Assembly (NCBI RefSeq): GCF_038957035.1
Contig: NZ_CP152412.1
Coordinates: 6,320,501 to 6,384,500, forward strand
Source: Bradyrhizobium sp. B097
GTDB taxonomy: Bacteria; Pseudomonadota; Alphaproteobacteria; Rhizobiales; Xanthobacteraceae
Reading direction: 5' to 3'
Length of the DNA stretch: 64,000 bases
Shown: piece after piece, positions 25,729 to 36,151 of the stretch
Position numbering within the stretch: position 1 is the first letter of the stretch
Layout: each line of letters opens with the position of its first letter
Translations under genes and position numbers: made by a program
Notes under the pieces: generated by a model
Told to the model about the DNA's origin: nothing
Database searches by the model: none
The model's input: only the letters and a program-made list of their open reading frames with translations

Positions 25729-28700
25729 TCACCACGTATAGCGCATAACGCCCTTGCCGGCGTAGGACTGGGTGACGTTGGAGAATTCACCCTCGAAGGT
25801 CGCAGCCGCCGACCAGCCGTTGCGCCACTTGATCTCCGCCGAGGCCGTAGCCAGCGCGGACTCGCTGGCCTGCGCTGCGCCATTGACCACGAAGGCCGCG
25901 CCCGGCAGCGCCTGGAACACGGCCGCCGCGCTGCGGTTCGGATTGAAGTCATGCGCCCAGGCGACGCAGCCGCGCAGCGTCACGATGCCGCCGTCGACCG
26001 CGAACGACTTGTCGGAGCGCAGGCCGAGCTCGCTCCTGACGTCGGTGACGCTCTTCGCGGCATAGTTCAGCGCGAAGGCGCCGCCACCGGAGACCACGCT
26101 CTCCGCATAGTTCGGCAACTCGAAGCTGGTGAACTGGGCCGCCGCGTACGGCGTCAGCCCGAGCCACGGTGTCGCGATGCGATAGCCGCCCTCGAGCCGG
26201 CCCGACCACGCATTGGCATTGAAGTTGGCGCGCAGATGATCGACGCCCGCAGCAGTGACGATGCGGTCGGTGGTGATGTCCTGCCAGCCATAGGCGAGCG
26301 CTGCGCTCAGGTACGCCGCACCGACGGTGTGACGGACGAACGCGCCGGCCTGGAACAGGTCCGAGCGGCCCCAGCCGAGACCGTTGACGCTGAAGCTGGT
26401 GGCACCACCGGAGAGCGCAAAGCCGGCAATGGTGTTCGGCGAGAAGCGGTAGTCGGCGCCGACCGCCGTGCCATAGATACTGCTGCTGCTGTTGTTCGAG
26501 CCCAGCACCGCATTGCCGCTGGTGGTCTGCGAGCCGCCATAACCTGCCGCCCAGATGCTCCAGCGTTGCGCGAAATCGGGCTGCAGCGGCGGCGCCTTGG
26601 TGTAGATCGCAGCCAGCGCATCGCGCGGCTCGCTCTTGCGCGCCGCGTAGGCGAGCGACGCGCTCTCCGCGGCAAATGGCGTCGCCCCCGCGCCGCCACC
26701 AAAACCGCCATCGCGTCCGGCGACAAAGGGATCAGTCAGTAGACCGAGGAACTGGTTCATCGCGTTGAACATCGCCTGCTGCGATCCGGTCGCGCCCTCG
26801 CCCGAGGCCTGCGTCAGGCCATTCGGCGACAGTCCCGCGAACGCCGCGCTGATGCCGCCATTGGCATTGAAGAAGTTCTGCAGCGTGGTGGCGACGTTGC
26901 CCTGGTTGATATTGAGCTTCGACTTCGCGGCATAGTCGAGCGTGAAGTTGAGGTAGGTATTCCTGGCGTCGTAGCCGAGCGTCGCGACCAGCCCCGACGG
27001 CAACCCGGTCGAATCGACGCCGGCGAACGTGCCGTTGCGGCCGCCGTCCACTGACAGGATGGTGTATTGCTTCATCACCGTGCTGCCGGCAGCGACGCTG
27101 ACGCCGACCGAACCGGCAAGCGTCGCCGCACCGGTCACCTTGGTTGATGTCGAGGCGCCCGCATTGAGCCCGACGAGATAGAGCGCACCGGACTGGAATG
27201 CGAGATTGCCTGCGACGTTCAGGAAGCTGCCCGGCGTCGCGTTGCCGGGCATCAGGATGCCGCCGCTTGCGATCGTCGTGTTGCCGACGGTGCCGATGCC
27301 GGAAAGCGCGCCGCCTGAATTCACCGTCACCGAGCTCGACGACACGATCGAGCCGTCGACTTGCAGGATGCCGCCATTGATAATTGTGGTGCCGGTATAG
27401 GTGTTGAGGCCCGACAGGGTCAGCGTGCCGCTGCCGGTCTTTTCCAGATTGCCGGGCCCGGTCGGGCCGCAACCGCAGGGATCGAAATCGGCGATCACGC
27501 CGCTGACATTGGTCGAGAGATTGTTGCCGCCGACCGTGAGCGTGTTGGCGGCACCGATATAGTAGATACCTGAGCCCGCGATCGAGCCTGCCGTGATGCG
27601 GCCGTCGCCGCCCGGCCCAAGGCTGCCGCCGAAATCCACAAAACCGGTGCCGTTGGTGATGAATTGCGCCGTGCCGCCGGTCGCGTTGTCGAAAAACTTG
27701 ACGTTGGCACCGCTCTCGGTGGTGATGGTGGCGTTTCCGGCGGTGGCATATGCACCGAAGATCAGGAAGCCGCCGGAATGGTTGGTGATCGTCGCGTTGC
27801 CCGCGGTCGGTGCCTCCGTCGTGCTGAAGCCCGACGTGCCGAAATAGGTGTTGCCACTGTTGTCGATCGTTGCGTTCGCCGCAGTGCTGTTCTGGAAGAA
27901 GCCGGTGAAGCCGGTCGCGCTCGTGATGATCGTCGCCGATGCGGCCGACGAGGACTCGAAGAACTGCGTCGAGCCGCCGTTGGCGCCGTTGATGATGGTA
28001 GCCTGACCCGCATTGGTGTGGCCGAGGAACACAACGCCGCCGCCGTCCTGGTTGTTGAACACCGCCTTGCCGGCGGTGCTGGTGTCCGAGCCGCCGGGAG
28101 GGCCAAGCGCGTCGCCGAACACCACGGTGCCGCCATTGCTGTTGTTGAACGTGGCATTGCCGGCGGAGCTGGTGTCGCGGAAGATCGTGAGTGCGCCGTT
28201 GTTGTTGCTCACGGAGGCATTGCCGGCGGTACTGCTGTCACGAAACTGCGTGATGCCGAAATTCACGTTGTCGATGATCGCCGTCGACGCCGTCGTGGAA
28301 TTGTGGAACGTCGTGGTGGCGACCCCGTTGAAGCCGTCGTTGACGATTTTCGTGATCCCCGACGTGTCGGCGTTGACGATGTCGAACTTGCCGTCGACGT
28401 TGACCTGGCCGACGATCGAGGCAGTGCGGCCGACGTCGCCGAGTTGCAACGTCGCGCAATCGCAGATCGTGGTGCCGCCGGTATAGGTGTTGGTGCCGAG
28501 CAGCACCACGCGACCAAGGCCGCCTGAAGCGTCCAGCACCGTCAGCTTGCCGGGGCCATTGCCGTCGGCGATGTTGCCGGCGATCATGAGCGTCACGCCG
28601 TTGGCGTCGATCGCACTGCCGGTGGCAGACGTGTTGATCCTGAAATTATTGCTGAAGGTCAGGTGACCGAGGCCGTCGGCCTGGAATGCCGCGTTGTCCA

Positions 28701-29592
28701 GCGTGACCGTGCCTAACCCGACCGACTTGTTGTTGGTGACGACAACGGTCGTGTCGACCACCAGCGTGCCGCCCGTGTAGGTGTTGGCGCCGGAGAGCTG
28801 GACGTTGGACACGCCGGACGCGGACGAGTCGATCAAGCGCAGAACGCCCGCGCCTGCACCATCGGCGATCACGCCCTGAAGATTGACCTGAGCGCCGTTC
28901 GCATCGACCGTGCCTCCGGCCGCGTTGACCGCGATGTTGTTGGAGAAGGCAACGCTCGAGACCGTCGGCGACTGCATCTGGAAGATGCCGCCGTTCAGCG
29001 TGATGGTGCCGGTGCCGACCGAATTGGCGTTGGTCACCTGCACCGTACCGGCCGAGATCAGCGTGCCGCCGGTGTAGCCGTTAGTGCCCGCAAGCACCAA
29101 CGTGCTGTTGGCTAGCTGCTGCACCATCACCCCTGGCGCAAGTCCGTCGTTGATGTTGGCGCTGATGGTGATGGTCTGGCCGTTGTTGGCCCGGTTAATC
29201 AAACCGCCGGTTGGCCCCGTCAGAGCGAAGTTAACCGGATTGCCGCCGATCGTGTACGACTGCGAATTGGCGGTGAAAGTCCAGGAGTCCGGCAGCATCG
29301 GACCGCCAGCGATGGTGACCGTCGCCGATCCCGTCGAATCGAAAATGGCGGATTGGGTCGGGAGGATCGGCGGCGCACCGGGCGACGTCGTCGACCAGTT
29401 GGTCGGGAGTTGGTAGTCGGCTGTGCTCGTCGTGCTGCCGCTGCCACCCCACGTGAAGCTTTGGGCCTGCGCCGAGTTGACGGCGAACAGGCTCACGGCC
29501 GCCGAGACGCAGGCAGCCAAGGCCGTCACACCGCGAGACGACCGACCAAACGAGACAAAGAACAAACCAAAATGCACTTGCACCGCCCCCAA
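25729..29592 (-). CDS. Autotransporter (type Va secretion) with PATR and short beta-helix repeats
   Basis: The 1287-residue outer-membrane protein has a signal peptide with an extended N-terminus ending NSAQAQS. A long beta-helical passenger has autotransporter-associated repeats (for example LVLAGTNGYTGGTLISAGTV and LTLSGLNTYTGTTIINGG). Residues about 420-660 hold roughly ten shorter units of the form F-x-(D/N)-S-(S/T)-x-A-x-N-A-T-I. A C-terminal beta-barrel from about residue 1020 closes in RYTW. Two Cys-x-Cys pairs (CDC near residue 383 and CGC near 706) are unusual in passengers. The start is TTG at 29592 with GGAGAG before it; GTG at 29583 or 29577 is possible. Probably a surface or adhesin-like protein. 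Confidence 0.9.
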   Translation of the reverse strand: MGAVQVHFGLFFVSFGRSSRGVTALAACVSAAVSLFAVNSAQAQSFTWGGSGSTTSTADYQLPTNWSTTSPGAPPILPTQSAIFDSTGSATVTIAGGPMLPDSWTFTANSQSYTIGGNPVNFALTGPTGGLINRANNGQTITISANINDGLAPGVMVQQLANSTLVLAGTNGYTGGTLISAGTVQVTNANSVGTGTITLNGGIFQMQSPTVSSVAFSNNIAVNAAGGTVDANGAQVNLQGVIADGAGAGVLRLIDSSASGVSNVQLSGANTYTGGTLVVDTTVVVTNNKSVGLGTVTLDNAAFQADGLGHLTFSNNFRINTSATGSAIDANGVTLMIAGNIADGNGPGKLTVLDASGGLGRVVLLGTNTYTGGTTICDCATLQLGDVGRTASIVGQVNVDGKFDIVNADTSGITKIVNDGFNGVATTTFHNSTTASTAIIDNVNFGITQFRDSSTAGNASVSNNNGALTIFRDTSSAGNATFNNSNGGTVVFGDALGPPGGSDTSTAGKAVFNNQDGGGVVFLGHTNAGQATIINGANGGSTQFFESSSAASATIITSATGFTGFFQNSTAANATIDNSGNTYFGTSGFSTTEAPTAGNATITNHSGGFLIFGAYATAGNATITTESGANVKFFDNATGGTAQFITNGTGFVDFGGSLGPGGDGRITAGSIAGSGIYYIGAANTLTVGGNNLSTNVSGVIADFDPCGCGPTGPGNLEKTGSGTLTLSGLNTYTGTTIINGGILQVDGSIVSSSSVTVNSGGALSGIGTVGNTTIASGGILMPGNATPGSFLNVAGNLAFQSGALYLVGLNAGASTSTKVTGAATLAGSVGVSVAAGSTVMKQYTILSVDGGRNGTFAGVDSTGLPSGLVATLGYDARNTYLNFTLDYAAKSKLNINQGNVATTLQNFFNANGGISAAFAGLSPNGLTQASGEGATGSQQAMFNAMNQFLGLLTDPFVAGRDGGFGGGAGATPFAAESASLAYAARKSEPRDALAAIYTKAPPLQPDFAQRWSIWAAGYGGSQTTSGNAVLGSNNSSSSIYGTAVGADYRFSPNTIAGFALSGGATSFSVNGLGWGRSDLFQAGAFVRHTVGAAYLSAALAYGWQDITTDRIVTAAGVDHLRANFNANAWSGRLEGGYRIATPWLGLTPYAAAQFTSFELPNYAESVVSGGGAFALNYAAKSVTDVRSELGLRSDKSFAVDGGIVTLRGCVAWAHDFNPNRSAAAVFQALPGAAFVVNGAAQASESALATASAEIKWRNGWSAAATFEGEFSNVTQSYAGKGVMRYTW

Positions 29593-29768
29593 GCGCTCTC
29601 CGGCGCTGTTGGGGTCAGGTTAGCATGCGGCCAATTGCGAGATTGTCGTTTGTTTCCGAATCCTTCGATTCGGCCTTCCGGAGATCGAAGTTTCGGCCGG
29701 ACTGTTGTACACCCGCAACGCTAGCAGAGGCTGGATTCGCAACCAGCGCACGATTTGCGGTACCGCGG

Positions 29769-30761
29769 TCAGGCGTTCGGCGACGGCTCGCTGGCCACGG
29801 CGAGCAACTGCGAGCGGCGCATGCGCTCGCGATGCGCGGTGTAGAGGCCGGAGGCGACAATGAAGCCGGCGCCGAGGATGGTCCAGCGGTCAGGCACTTC
29901 GCCGAAGATCAGGAAGCCGAGGATGCTGACCCACAACAGCTGCGTGTAGGAGAACGGCGCCAGCACCGAGGCATCGCCGTAGCGGAACGCCAGCACCACG
30001 ATCCACTGTCCGACGGTGGACGCAACGCCGATCAGGATGCCGAACATGATGTCGTGCCAGCTCGGCGCGACCCAGACGAACGGCACCAGCGCGCTGACGA
30101 TGGCGACGCCGACAATGGACGAATAGGTCATCACCGTGATCGGACGTTCGCTGCCGCTCATCATGCGCGTCAGGATCAGCGTGCCGGCCCAGGCCAGCGC
30201 CGAGACGATCGGGAAGACCGCCGCGGGATGGAAGGCGCTGGTGCCTGGCCGCAGGATGATGAACACACCGGCGAGGCCAACTGCGGTTGCGATCCAGCGC
30301 CGCATGCCGACCTTCTCGCCGAGGAAAACGATCGATAGCGCGGTGACGAACAGCGGCGAGACGAAACTGGTCGCCGAGGCCTCGGCGATCGGCAGGAAGC
30401 CCAGCCCCGTGATGAAGATCAGAGAGGAGCCGAGCAGCGCTGCGCCGCGCAGCATATGCAGGCCGGGACGGCTGCTGCGCAGCGCGAACAGCGGCGTGCC
30501 CGGCAGCATCGCCGGCATCATGATCAGCGCGAACACAAGGAAGCGGATCCAGGCGATCTCGATCGAAGGCAGCGAGGATGACAGATATTTCGCGGTGACG
30601 TCGGAAGTGCCCAAAAACACCGTCGACAGCAGGATCAGCGCAATGCCCTTGAACGGACTGTCGGTGCGGGCCGGCGCCTTGCGCGCCAGGCTTGTCGTTA
30701 CGGGCAAAGAAAGAGGAACGCTGTCCAGCCTGGCGGCTACGGCGGCGGGGGGCGGTGTCAC
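29769..30761 (-). CDS. EamA/DMT-family membrane transporter
   Basis: The protein has ten predicted helices in two EamA halves: one from FKGIALILLSTVFLGTSDVTAKY, the second from FPIVSALAWAGTLILTRMM. It includes the conserved end-of-half motifs SFVSPLFVTALSIVFLGEKV and APFSYTQLLWVSILGFLIFGE. Such drug/metabolite transporters export or import small molecules. A frame to 30905 exists, but its first 48 residues are not family-like. The GTG at 30761 is the likelier start, giving 330 residues. It is convergent with nothing and lies downstream of no obvious operon. Confidence 0.88.
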   Translation of the reverse strand: MTPPPAAVAARLDSVPLSLPVTTSLARKAPARTDSPFKGIALILLSTVFLGTSDVTAKYLSSSLPSIEIAWIRFLVFALIMMPAMLPGTPLFALRSSRPGLHMLRGAALLGSSLIFITGLGFLPIAEASATSFVSPLFVTALSIVFLGEKVGMRRWIATAVGLAGVFIILRPGTSAFHPAAVFPIVSALAWAGTLILTRMMSGSERPITVMTYSSIVGVAIVSALVPFVWVAPSWHDIMFGILIGVASTVGQWIVVLAFRYGDASVLAPFSYTQLLWVSILGFLIFGEVPDRWTILGAGFIVASGLYTAHRERMRRSQLLAVASEPSPNA

Positions 30762-30986
30762 GGCAATCTCGAAGCAAAATAAGGGGAATCTCTTGTTCGT
30801 ACAAAACGCCAATTCCGCCGCAAGAACAATGCCCGAAAACGGGACTCCGATATGCACCAGCGCGCGCGACCGCCCGCCGCAGCCTGTGCGCGGCCACACT
30901 TGCAACAGTTTGTTAAGAACTGTGTGGAGCTACAGCGGCAGAACACAACGAGATTAGACTGAGCTGCGGCGGCATGAGAATTCCGT

Positions 30987-31110
30987 CCCCTCTCCCGCTT
31001 GCGGGGGAGGGCTAGGGTGGGGGCTCTCTCCACGAGTCACATCGTGGAGAGAGCCCCCACCCGGATTGCATCTGCGATGCAATCCGACCTCCCCCGCAAG
31101 CGGGAGAAGT
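30987..31110. repeat. Palindromic repeat, CTCTCCCGCTTGCGGGGGAGG family (copy 2)
   Basis: The outer arms CCCTCTCCCGCTTGCGGGGG and CCCCCGCAAGCGGGAG match the copy at 21543. An inner hairpin is formed by GGGGGCTCTCTCCACGA and TCGTGGAGAGAGCCCCC. Confidence 0.9.
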
Positions 31111-31152
31111 GCAGAGAGCCCGCTGAACCGATTCAATCTGAGCTCATCTCAC

Positions 31153-31992
31153 TCACAGCATCGGCAGCGAGCGCGGCTTCGGTCCGCGCGGGAACGCCGC
31201 GTCGAGCGCGGCGATTTCGTCGCCGCTGAGCTTGAGCGTTCCCGCCGCAGCATTCTCCGCCGCGTGGTCCGCGTTCGACGCCTTCGGAATCGCGAGCATC
31301 GACGGCAGCCGCGTGAGAAAGCTCAGCGCGACCTGGCGTGGCGTCGCCTGGTGCGCCTGCGCGATCGATTGCAGCACCGCTCCGGATTTGCTCGATAGCG
31401 CGGGAAAGTCATTGTGGCCGAACGGCGAATAGGCGACCACGGCCACGCCATGCTGCTCGCACCACGGGATCACGGCGTGCTCGATGGCGCGCTCGCGCAG
31501 ATGGTAGAGCACCTGGTTGCAGGCGATCTTGCCCGCGCCCGCGACATCGAGCAGTTCATCGAGATCGTCTGCGTCGAAATTGCTGACGCCCCAGGAGCGG
31601 ATCTTGCCGGCCGCGATCAATTCGTCGAACGCCGCGACCGTCTCGGCGAGCGGATAGGTTCCGCGCCAGTGCAGCAGATAGCAATCGAGGCGGTCGGTCT
31701 TCAGCCGCTTCAGCGAGCGCTCGCAGGCGGTGACGGTGCCGCGCCGCGAGGCGTTGCTCGGCAGCACCTTCGAGACCAGGAACAGCTGGTCGCGGCGGCC
31801 GGCGATCGCGTCCGCGATCACGAGCTCGGCGTCGCCATACATCTCCGCGGTGTCGATATGCGTCATGCCGGCGTCGATACCGCGCTTCAGCGCAGCGATT
31901 GCCGCCTTGCGGTCACCGCGATCGAGATACCAGGTGCCCTGCCCGATCACCGAGACCTGCGGGCCGTTGTTGCCGAATTTTCTTGTCTGCAC
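31153..31992 (-). CDS. Aldo/keto reductase
   Basis: The 279-residue TIM-barrel oxidoreductase shows the AKR tetrad: Asp and Tyr in DTAEMYG, Lys in VSKVLPS, and His in LLHWRG. The NADPH-binding end has IPKASNADHAAENA. It most resembles DkgA/YvgN-type reductases of small aldehydes and ketones. It stands alone between a repeat and the IS110 element. The substrate is unknown. Confidence 0.93.
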   Translation of the reverse strand: MQTRKFGNNGPQVSVIGQGTWYLDRGDRKAAIAALKRGIDAGMTHIDTAEMYGDAELVIADAIAGRRDQLFLVSKVLPSNASRRGTVTACERSLKRLKTDRLDCYLLHWRGTYPLAETVAAFDELIAAGKIRSWGVSNFDADDLDELLDVAGAGKIACNQVLYHLRERAIEHAVIPWCEQHGVAVVAYSPFGHNDFPALSSKSGAVLQSIAQAHQATPRQVALSFLTRLPSMLAIPKASNADHAAENAAAGTLKLSGDEIAALDAAFPRGPKPRSLPML

Positions 31993-32066
31993 GATCGCCT
32001 CGTTCTGCGTGGGTCGTATCTGGCCTCACGCAAAGATAGTGGAAACAAAAGATTATGTCTCCACAT

Positions 32067-32087
32067 CGTCGTCCCGGCGAAAGCCGG
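32067..32087. repeat. Left fragment of the repeat split by the IS110 element
   Basis: CGTCGTCCCGGCGAAAGCC plus GG is the first part of the CGTCCCGGCGAAAGCCGGG repeat. The continuation GACCCATAACC is found 1.1 kb away at 33197, on the far side of the IS110 element. Confidence 0.9.
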
Positions 32088-32093
32088 CAACTG

Positions 32094-33190
<1,097 letters not shown>

Positions 33191-33196
33191 CACAGG

Positions 33197-33297
33197 GACC
33201 CATAACCACAAAAGTCAGTTGTGAAGGTTGCTGCGGCCCCAGCGTGATCCACAACGCGGATTTGGGGTTATGGGTCCCGGCCTTCGCCGGGACGACA
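33197..33297. repeat. Right fragment of the repeat split by the IS110 element
   Basis: GACCCATAACCACAAAAG at the left and TTATGGGTCCCGG with CCTTCGCCGGGACGAC at the right complete the CGTCCCGGCGAAAGCCGGG repeat begun at 32067. Confidence 0.9.
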
Positions 33298-33379
33298 GCG
33301 GAATATGTTGCGCAGTCTCGCGCAATCCCAACGGCGCGGATCCTCCGATCCGCGCCTGTGTTGCCCGCGTTACGCGCGG

Positions 33380-34867
33380 TCACACGTTGAGATTCATCCA
33401 CACCGCCTTCGGCTCCGTGAAATTGTCGAGTGCGGCGGTGCCGTGCTCGCGGCCGAGACCGGAGTCGCGTTCGCCGCCCCACGGCAGCCGCACGTCGGTG
33501 TAGCCATAGGTGTTGATCCACACCGTGCCGGCGCGGGCCTTCTTGGCGAAGCGCTGCACGCGGCCCATGTCGGCGCTCCAGACGCCGGCGGCTAGGCTGT
33601 AGGCGGTGCCGTTGGCGATGCGCAGCGCATCGGCCTCGTCCTCGAACTTGATCACGCTGACGACGGGACCGAATATCTCCTCCTGCGAGATCCGCATCTC
33701 GTGCGCGACATTGGCGAACACCGCGGGGCTGATAAAATAGCCGCGGTCGCCGACACGTGCGCCGCCGGTGGCGAGATGCGCGCCTTCGTTCTTACCGATT
33801 GCGACATAGTCGAGGATCGAGCGCATCTGCTTCTCGGAGATGACAGGTCCGAGCGCGGTGGCGCGATCCGCGGGGTCGCCGATGCGCAGGCCTTCTGCGC
33901 GGGCTACCAGGCGCTCGACCACCTCGTCATAGGCGTTCTCCTGCACCAGCACGCGCGAGCCGGCCGAGCAGACCTGTCCGGCATTGAAGAAGATGCCGGC
34001 GGCGGCAGCCTTGGCGGCGGCCTCGAGATTGGCGTCGTCGAAGATCACATTGGCGGACTTGCCGCCGAGTTCGAGCGAGACCCGCTTGAAGTTGCCGGCG
34101 GCGCCCTTCATGATGCCGCGGCCGACGCCGGGCGAGCCGGTGAACGTCACCTTGTCGACATCGGGATGATTGACCAGCGCGTCGCCGACGACGCGGCCGG
34201 GGCCGGTCACGATGTTGAGCACGCCCTTCGGCAATCCGGCCTCGAGCGCGAGCTCGCCGATCCGCAGCGCCGACAGCGAGGTCAGCTCGGCCGGCTTCAT
34301 CACCACCGTGCAGCCGCAGGCCAGTGCCGGTGCGAGCTTCCACATGCCGATCATCAGCGGGAAATTCCACGGCACGATCGCGGCGACCACGCCGACCGGC
34401 TCGCGCACGGTGTAGGTCAGCGCATCGTCGCGCGTCGAGACGACCTCGCCGCTGATCTTGTCGGCCCAGCCGGCGTAATAGGTCAGCGTATCGATCGCGG
34501 CAGGAAAATCCTGGCGCAGCACCGCCGATATCGGCTTGCCGGCATCGAGGCTTTCCAGAGCTGCGATTTCGTCGGCGTGCTGCTTGAGCAGCTCGGCCCA
34601 TTTCAAGAGGATATGGCCGCGCTCGGCGGCGCGCATGGTGCGCCACGGGCCTTCGAAGGCGCGGCGGGCGGCGGCGACCGCGCGGTCGACGTCGAGCTCA
34701 TTGCCTTCGGCGACGGTCGCGATCACCCGCTCGGTGGCGGGATTGAGCGACTTGAAGGTCTTTCCGGACAGCGAGCGGACGCGAGCACCGTCGATCAGCA
34801 ACAGCTCGTCCCGGACGGCCAGCGTGTGGTGGGCGTCGCGCTCACAGTCATATGCAACCGACATCAT
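33380..34867 (-). CDS. NAD(P)-dependent aldehyde dehydrogenase (betaine-aldehyde type)
   Basis: The 495-residue ALDH has VPWNFPLMIGMWK (oxyanion Asn), KPAELTSLSAL, SLELGGKSANVIF (general-base Glu), nucleophile Cys300 in FNAGQVCSAGSR, and EEIFGPVVS. The WNFPL/GQVCSAGSR pattern is common in betaine- and gamma-aminobutyraldehyde-type enzymes, but the substrate cannot be fixed. The ATG at 34867 is selected for its GGAGG site 5 bases upstream; the frame to 35032 would overlap the divergent regulator. That regulator is probably its controller. Confidence 0.92.
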   Translation of the reverse strand: MMSVAYDCERDAHHTLAVRDELLLIDGARVRSLSGKTFKSLNPATERVIATVAEGNELDVDRAVAAARRAFEGPWRTMRAAERGHILLKWAELLKQHADEIAALESLDAGKPISAVLRQDFPAAIDTLTYYAGWADKISGEVVSTRDDALTYTVREPVGVVAAIVPWNFPLMIGMWKLAPALACGCTVVMKPAELTSLSALRIGELALEAGLPKGVLNIVTGPGRVVGDALVNHPDVDKVTFTGSPGVGRGIMKGAAGNFKRVSLELGGKSANVIFDDANLEAAAKAAAAGIFFNAGQVCSAGSRVLVQENAYDEVVERLVARAEGLRIGDPADRATALGPVISEKQMRSILDYVAIGKNEGAHLATGGARVGDRGYFISPAVFANVAHEMRISQEEIFGPVVSVIKFEDEADALRIANGTAYSLAAGVWSADMGRVQRFAKKARAGTVWINTYGYTDVRLPWGGERDSGLGREHGTAALDNFTEPKAVWMNLNV

Positions 34868-34936
34868 ATTTCCTCCTGGTGTTGCTTCCAACCTAAGAGG
34901 CTCTGGTCCGCAGTAAATATGATATCTTGTGCCTAT

Positions 34937-34946
34937 TGGTATACCA
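34937..34946. promoter_or_regulatory. Palindrome TGGTATACCA in the divergent promoter
   Basis: A perfect 10-base palindrome lies 70-79 bases before the aldehyde dehydrogenase start and 23-32 bases before the regulator start. It is a candidate operator or promoter element. Confidence 0.4.
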
Positions 34947-34950
34947 GGAT

Positions 34951-34966
34951 ATGAAGTCAACTTCAT
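34951..34966. promoter_or_regulatory. Palindrome just upstream of the ModE/PBP regulator start
   Basis: ATGAAGT-CA-ACTTCAT is a perfect 7-base inverted repeat with a 2-base centre. It ends two bases before the first possible start codon of the regulator at 34969. A bound protein here would block transcription or translation start, so autoregulation is likely. Confidence 0.5.
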
Positions 34967-34968
34967 AA

Positions 34969-36066
34969 ATGGTGGCCGCAATGCTGCAGATCGAGATCGA
35001 GACCGTCTGGCGCTTTCGGAAAGAGAACTCACCGCAGACCGCGGTCGTGATGCTCGGCATCCTCAACGAGATCAGGAAGACCGGAAAGATCACCAGCGCC
35101 GCCAGCGATGCGCAGTTGTCCTATCGCCATGTCTGGAATCTGATCGAGCAATGGTCCACCTTCTTCGGCGTGCCGCTGGTGGAGACCCAGCGCGGCAAGG
35201 GTTCGAAACTGACGCCGTTCGGCGAGAAGCTGGTGTGGGCCGGCGAGCGCATGCAGGCGCGGCTCGGGCTGCAGCTCGAGAACCTCGCGCAGGAACTGGT
35301 CACCGAGATCAAGCCGTTCCTCGCGCAGCGGCCGCAGGTCATCCGGGTTCATGCCAGCCACGGCTTTGCCGTGTCCAAGCTGCGCGAGTTCCTCGATCGC
35401 GAAGGCGGCGTGGGCGTCGACCTCCGTTACGTCAGCAACCAGAATTCGCTGGTCTCGCTGGCGCAGGGCGCCTGCGATCTCTCCGGCGTGCATCTGCCGC
35501 ACGGCGAACTGCGCGCGCGGGGCATCAAGGCCTGCCGCGAATGGCTCGATCCGCGCGAGGACCGCGTGATCAATTTCGTGACGCGCGAGATGGGCCTGAT
35601 GGTCAAGCGCGGCAACCCGCTGAAGATCACCTCGCTGAAGGACCTGGTCGAGCGCAAGGCCCGCTTCGTCAACCGCGACCATGATTCCGGCACGCGGCTG
35701 CTGTTCGATCAATTGCTGACGCTGCACAAGATCCCGCAAAGCCGGATCAATGGCGCCCAGCACATGGAATTCACCCACGCCGCGGTCGCCGCCTATGTCG
35801 CAAGCGGCATGGCGGATGCGAGCTTCGGCGTCGAGGCCGCCGCACGGCAGTTCGGCCTCGATTTCATCCGCCTGCTCACGGAGGACTACTTCTTCGTCTG
35901 CAAGCGCGCGTTCCTCGAGACCGAGCCGATGCAGCGCGTGCTCGACATCATGAAGAGCAGCGAGTTTCACAAGGCCGTGGGCGCGCTCCCCGGCTATGTC
36001 GCCTCGAATACCGGCGCCGTCAGCGGCGTGAAGGATTTTCTCGAGAAGATGCATTCCGACCGCTGA
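34969..36066 (+). CDS. ModE-type HTH regulator with periplasmic-binding-protein-like sensor domain
   Basis: The 365-residue protein has an N-terminal winged helix of the ModE/LysR type (ILNEIRKTGKITSAASDAQL, then SYRHVWNLIEQW and KGSKLTPFGEKL). Fused to it is a substrate-binding domain of the molybdate/tungstate-binding-protein class from about residue 120, with HASHGFAVSKLREFL, LVKRGNPLKI-like LMVKRGNP and DHDSGTRLLFDQL. Such one-component regulators sense a small anion or carboxylate. It is divergent from the aldehyde dehydrogenase. The first ATG is used; a second at 34981 also has a plausible site (GGTGG). Confidence 0.85.
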   Translation: MVAAMLQIEIETVWRFRKENSPQTAVVMLGILNEIRKTGKITSAASDAQLSYRHVWNLIEQWSTFFGVPLVETQRGKGSKLTPFGEKLVWAGERMQARLGLQLENLAQELVTEIKPFLAQRPQVIRVHASHGFAVSKLREFLDREGGVGVDLRYVSNQNSLVSLAQGACDLSGVHLPHGELRARGIKACREWLDPREDRVINFVTREMGLMVKRGNPLKITSLKDLVERKARFVNRDHDSGTRLLFDQLLTLHKIPQSRINGAQHMEFTHAAVAAYVASGMADASFGVEAAARQFGLDFIRLLTEDYFFVCKRAFLETEPMQRVLDIMKSSEFHKAVGALPGYVASNTGAVSGVKDFLEKMHSDR

Positions 36067-36151
36067 TCAGCTCCGTGCCGTGGCGGCTGGACTCGCCGCG
36101 ATCCGCCACGCTATATTCAAGATTATATAGCGAAAAAACTGGACGTTGCCG

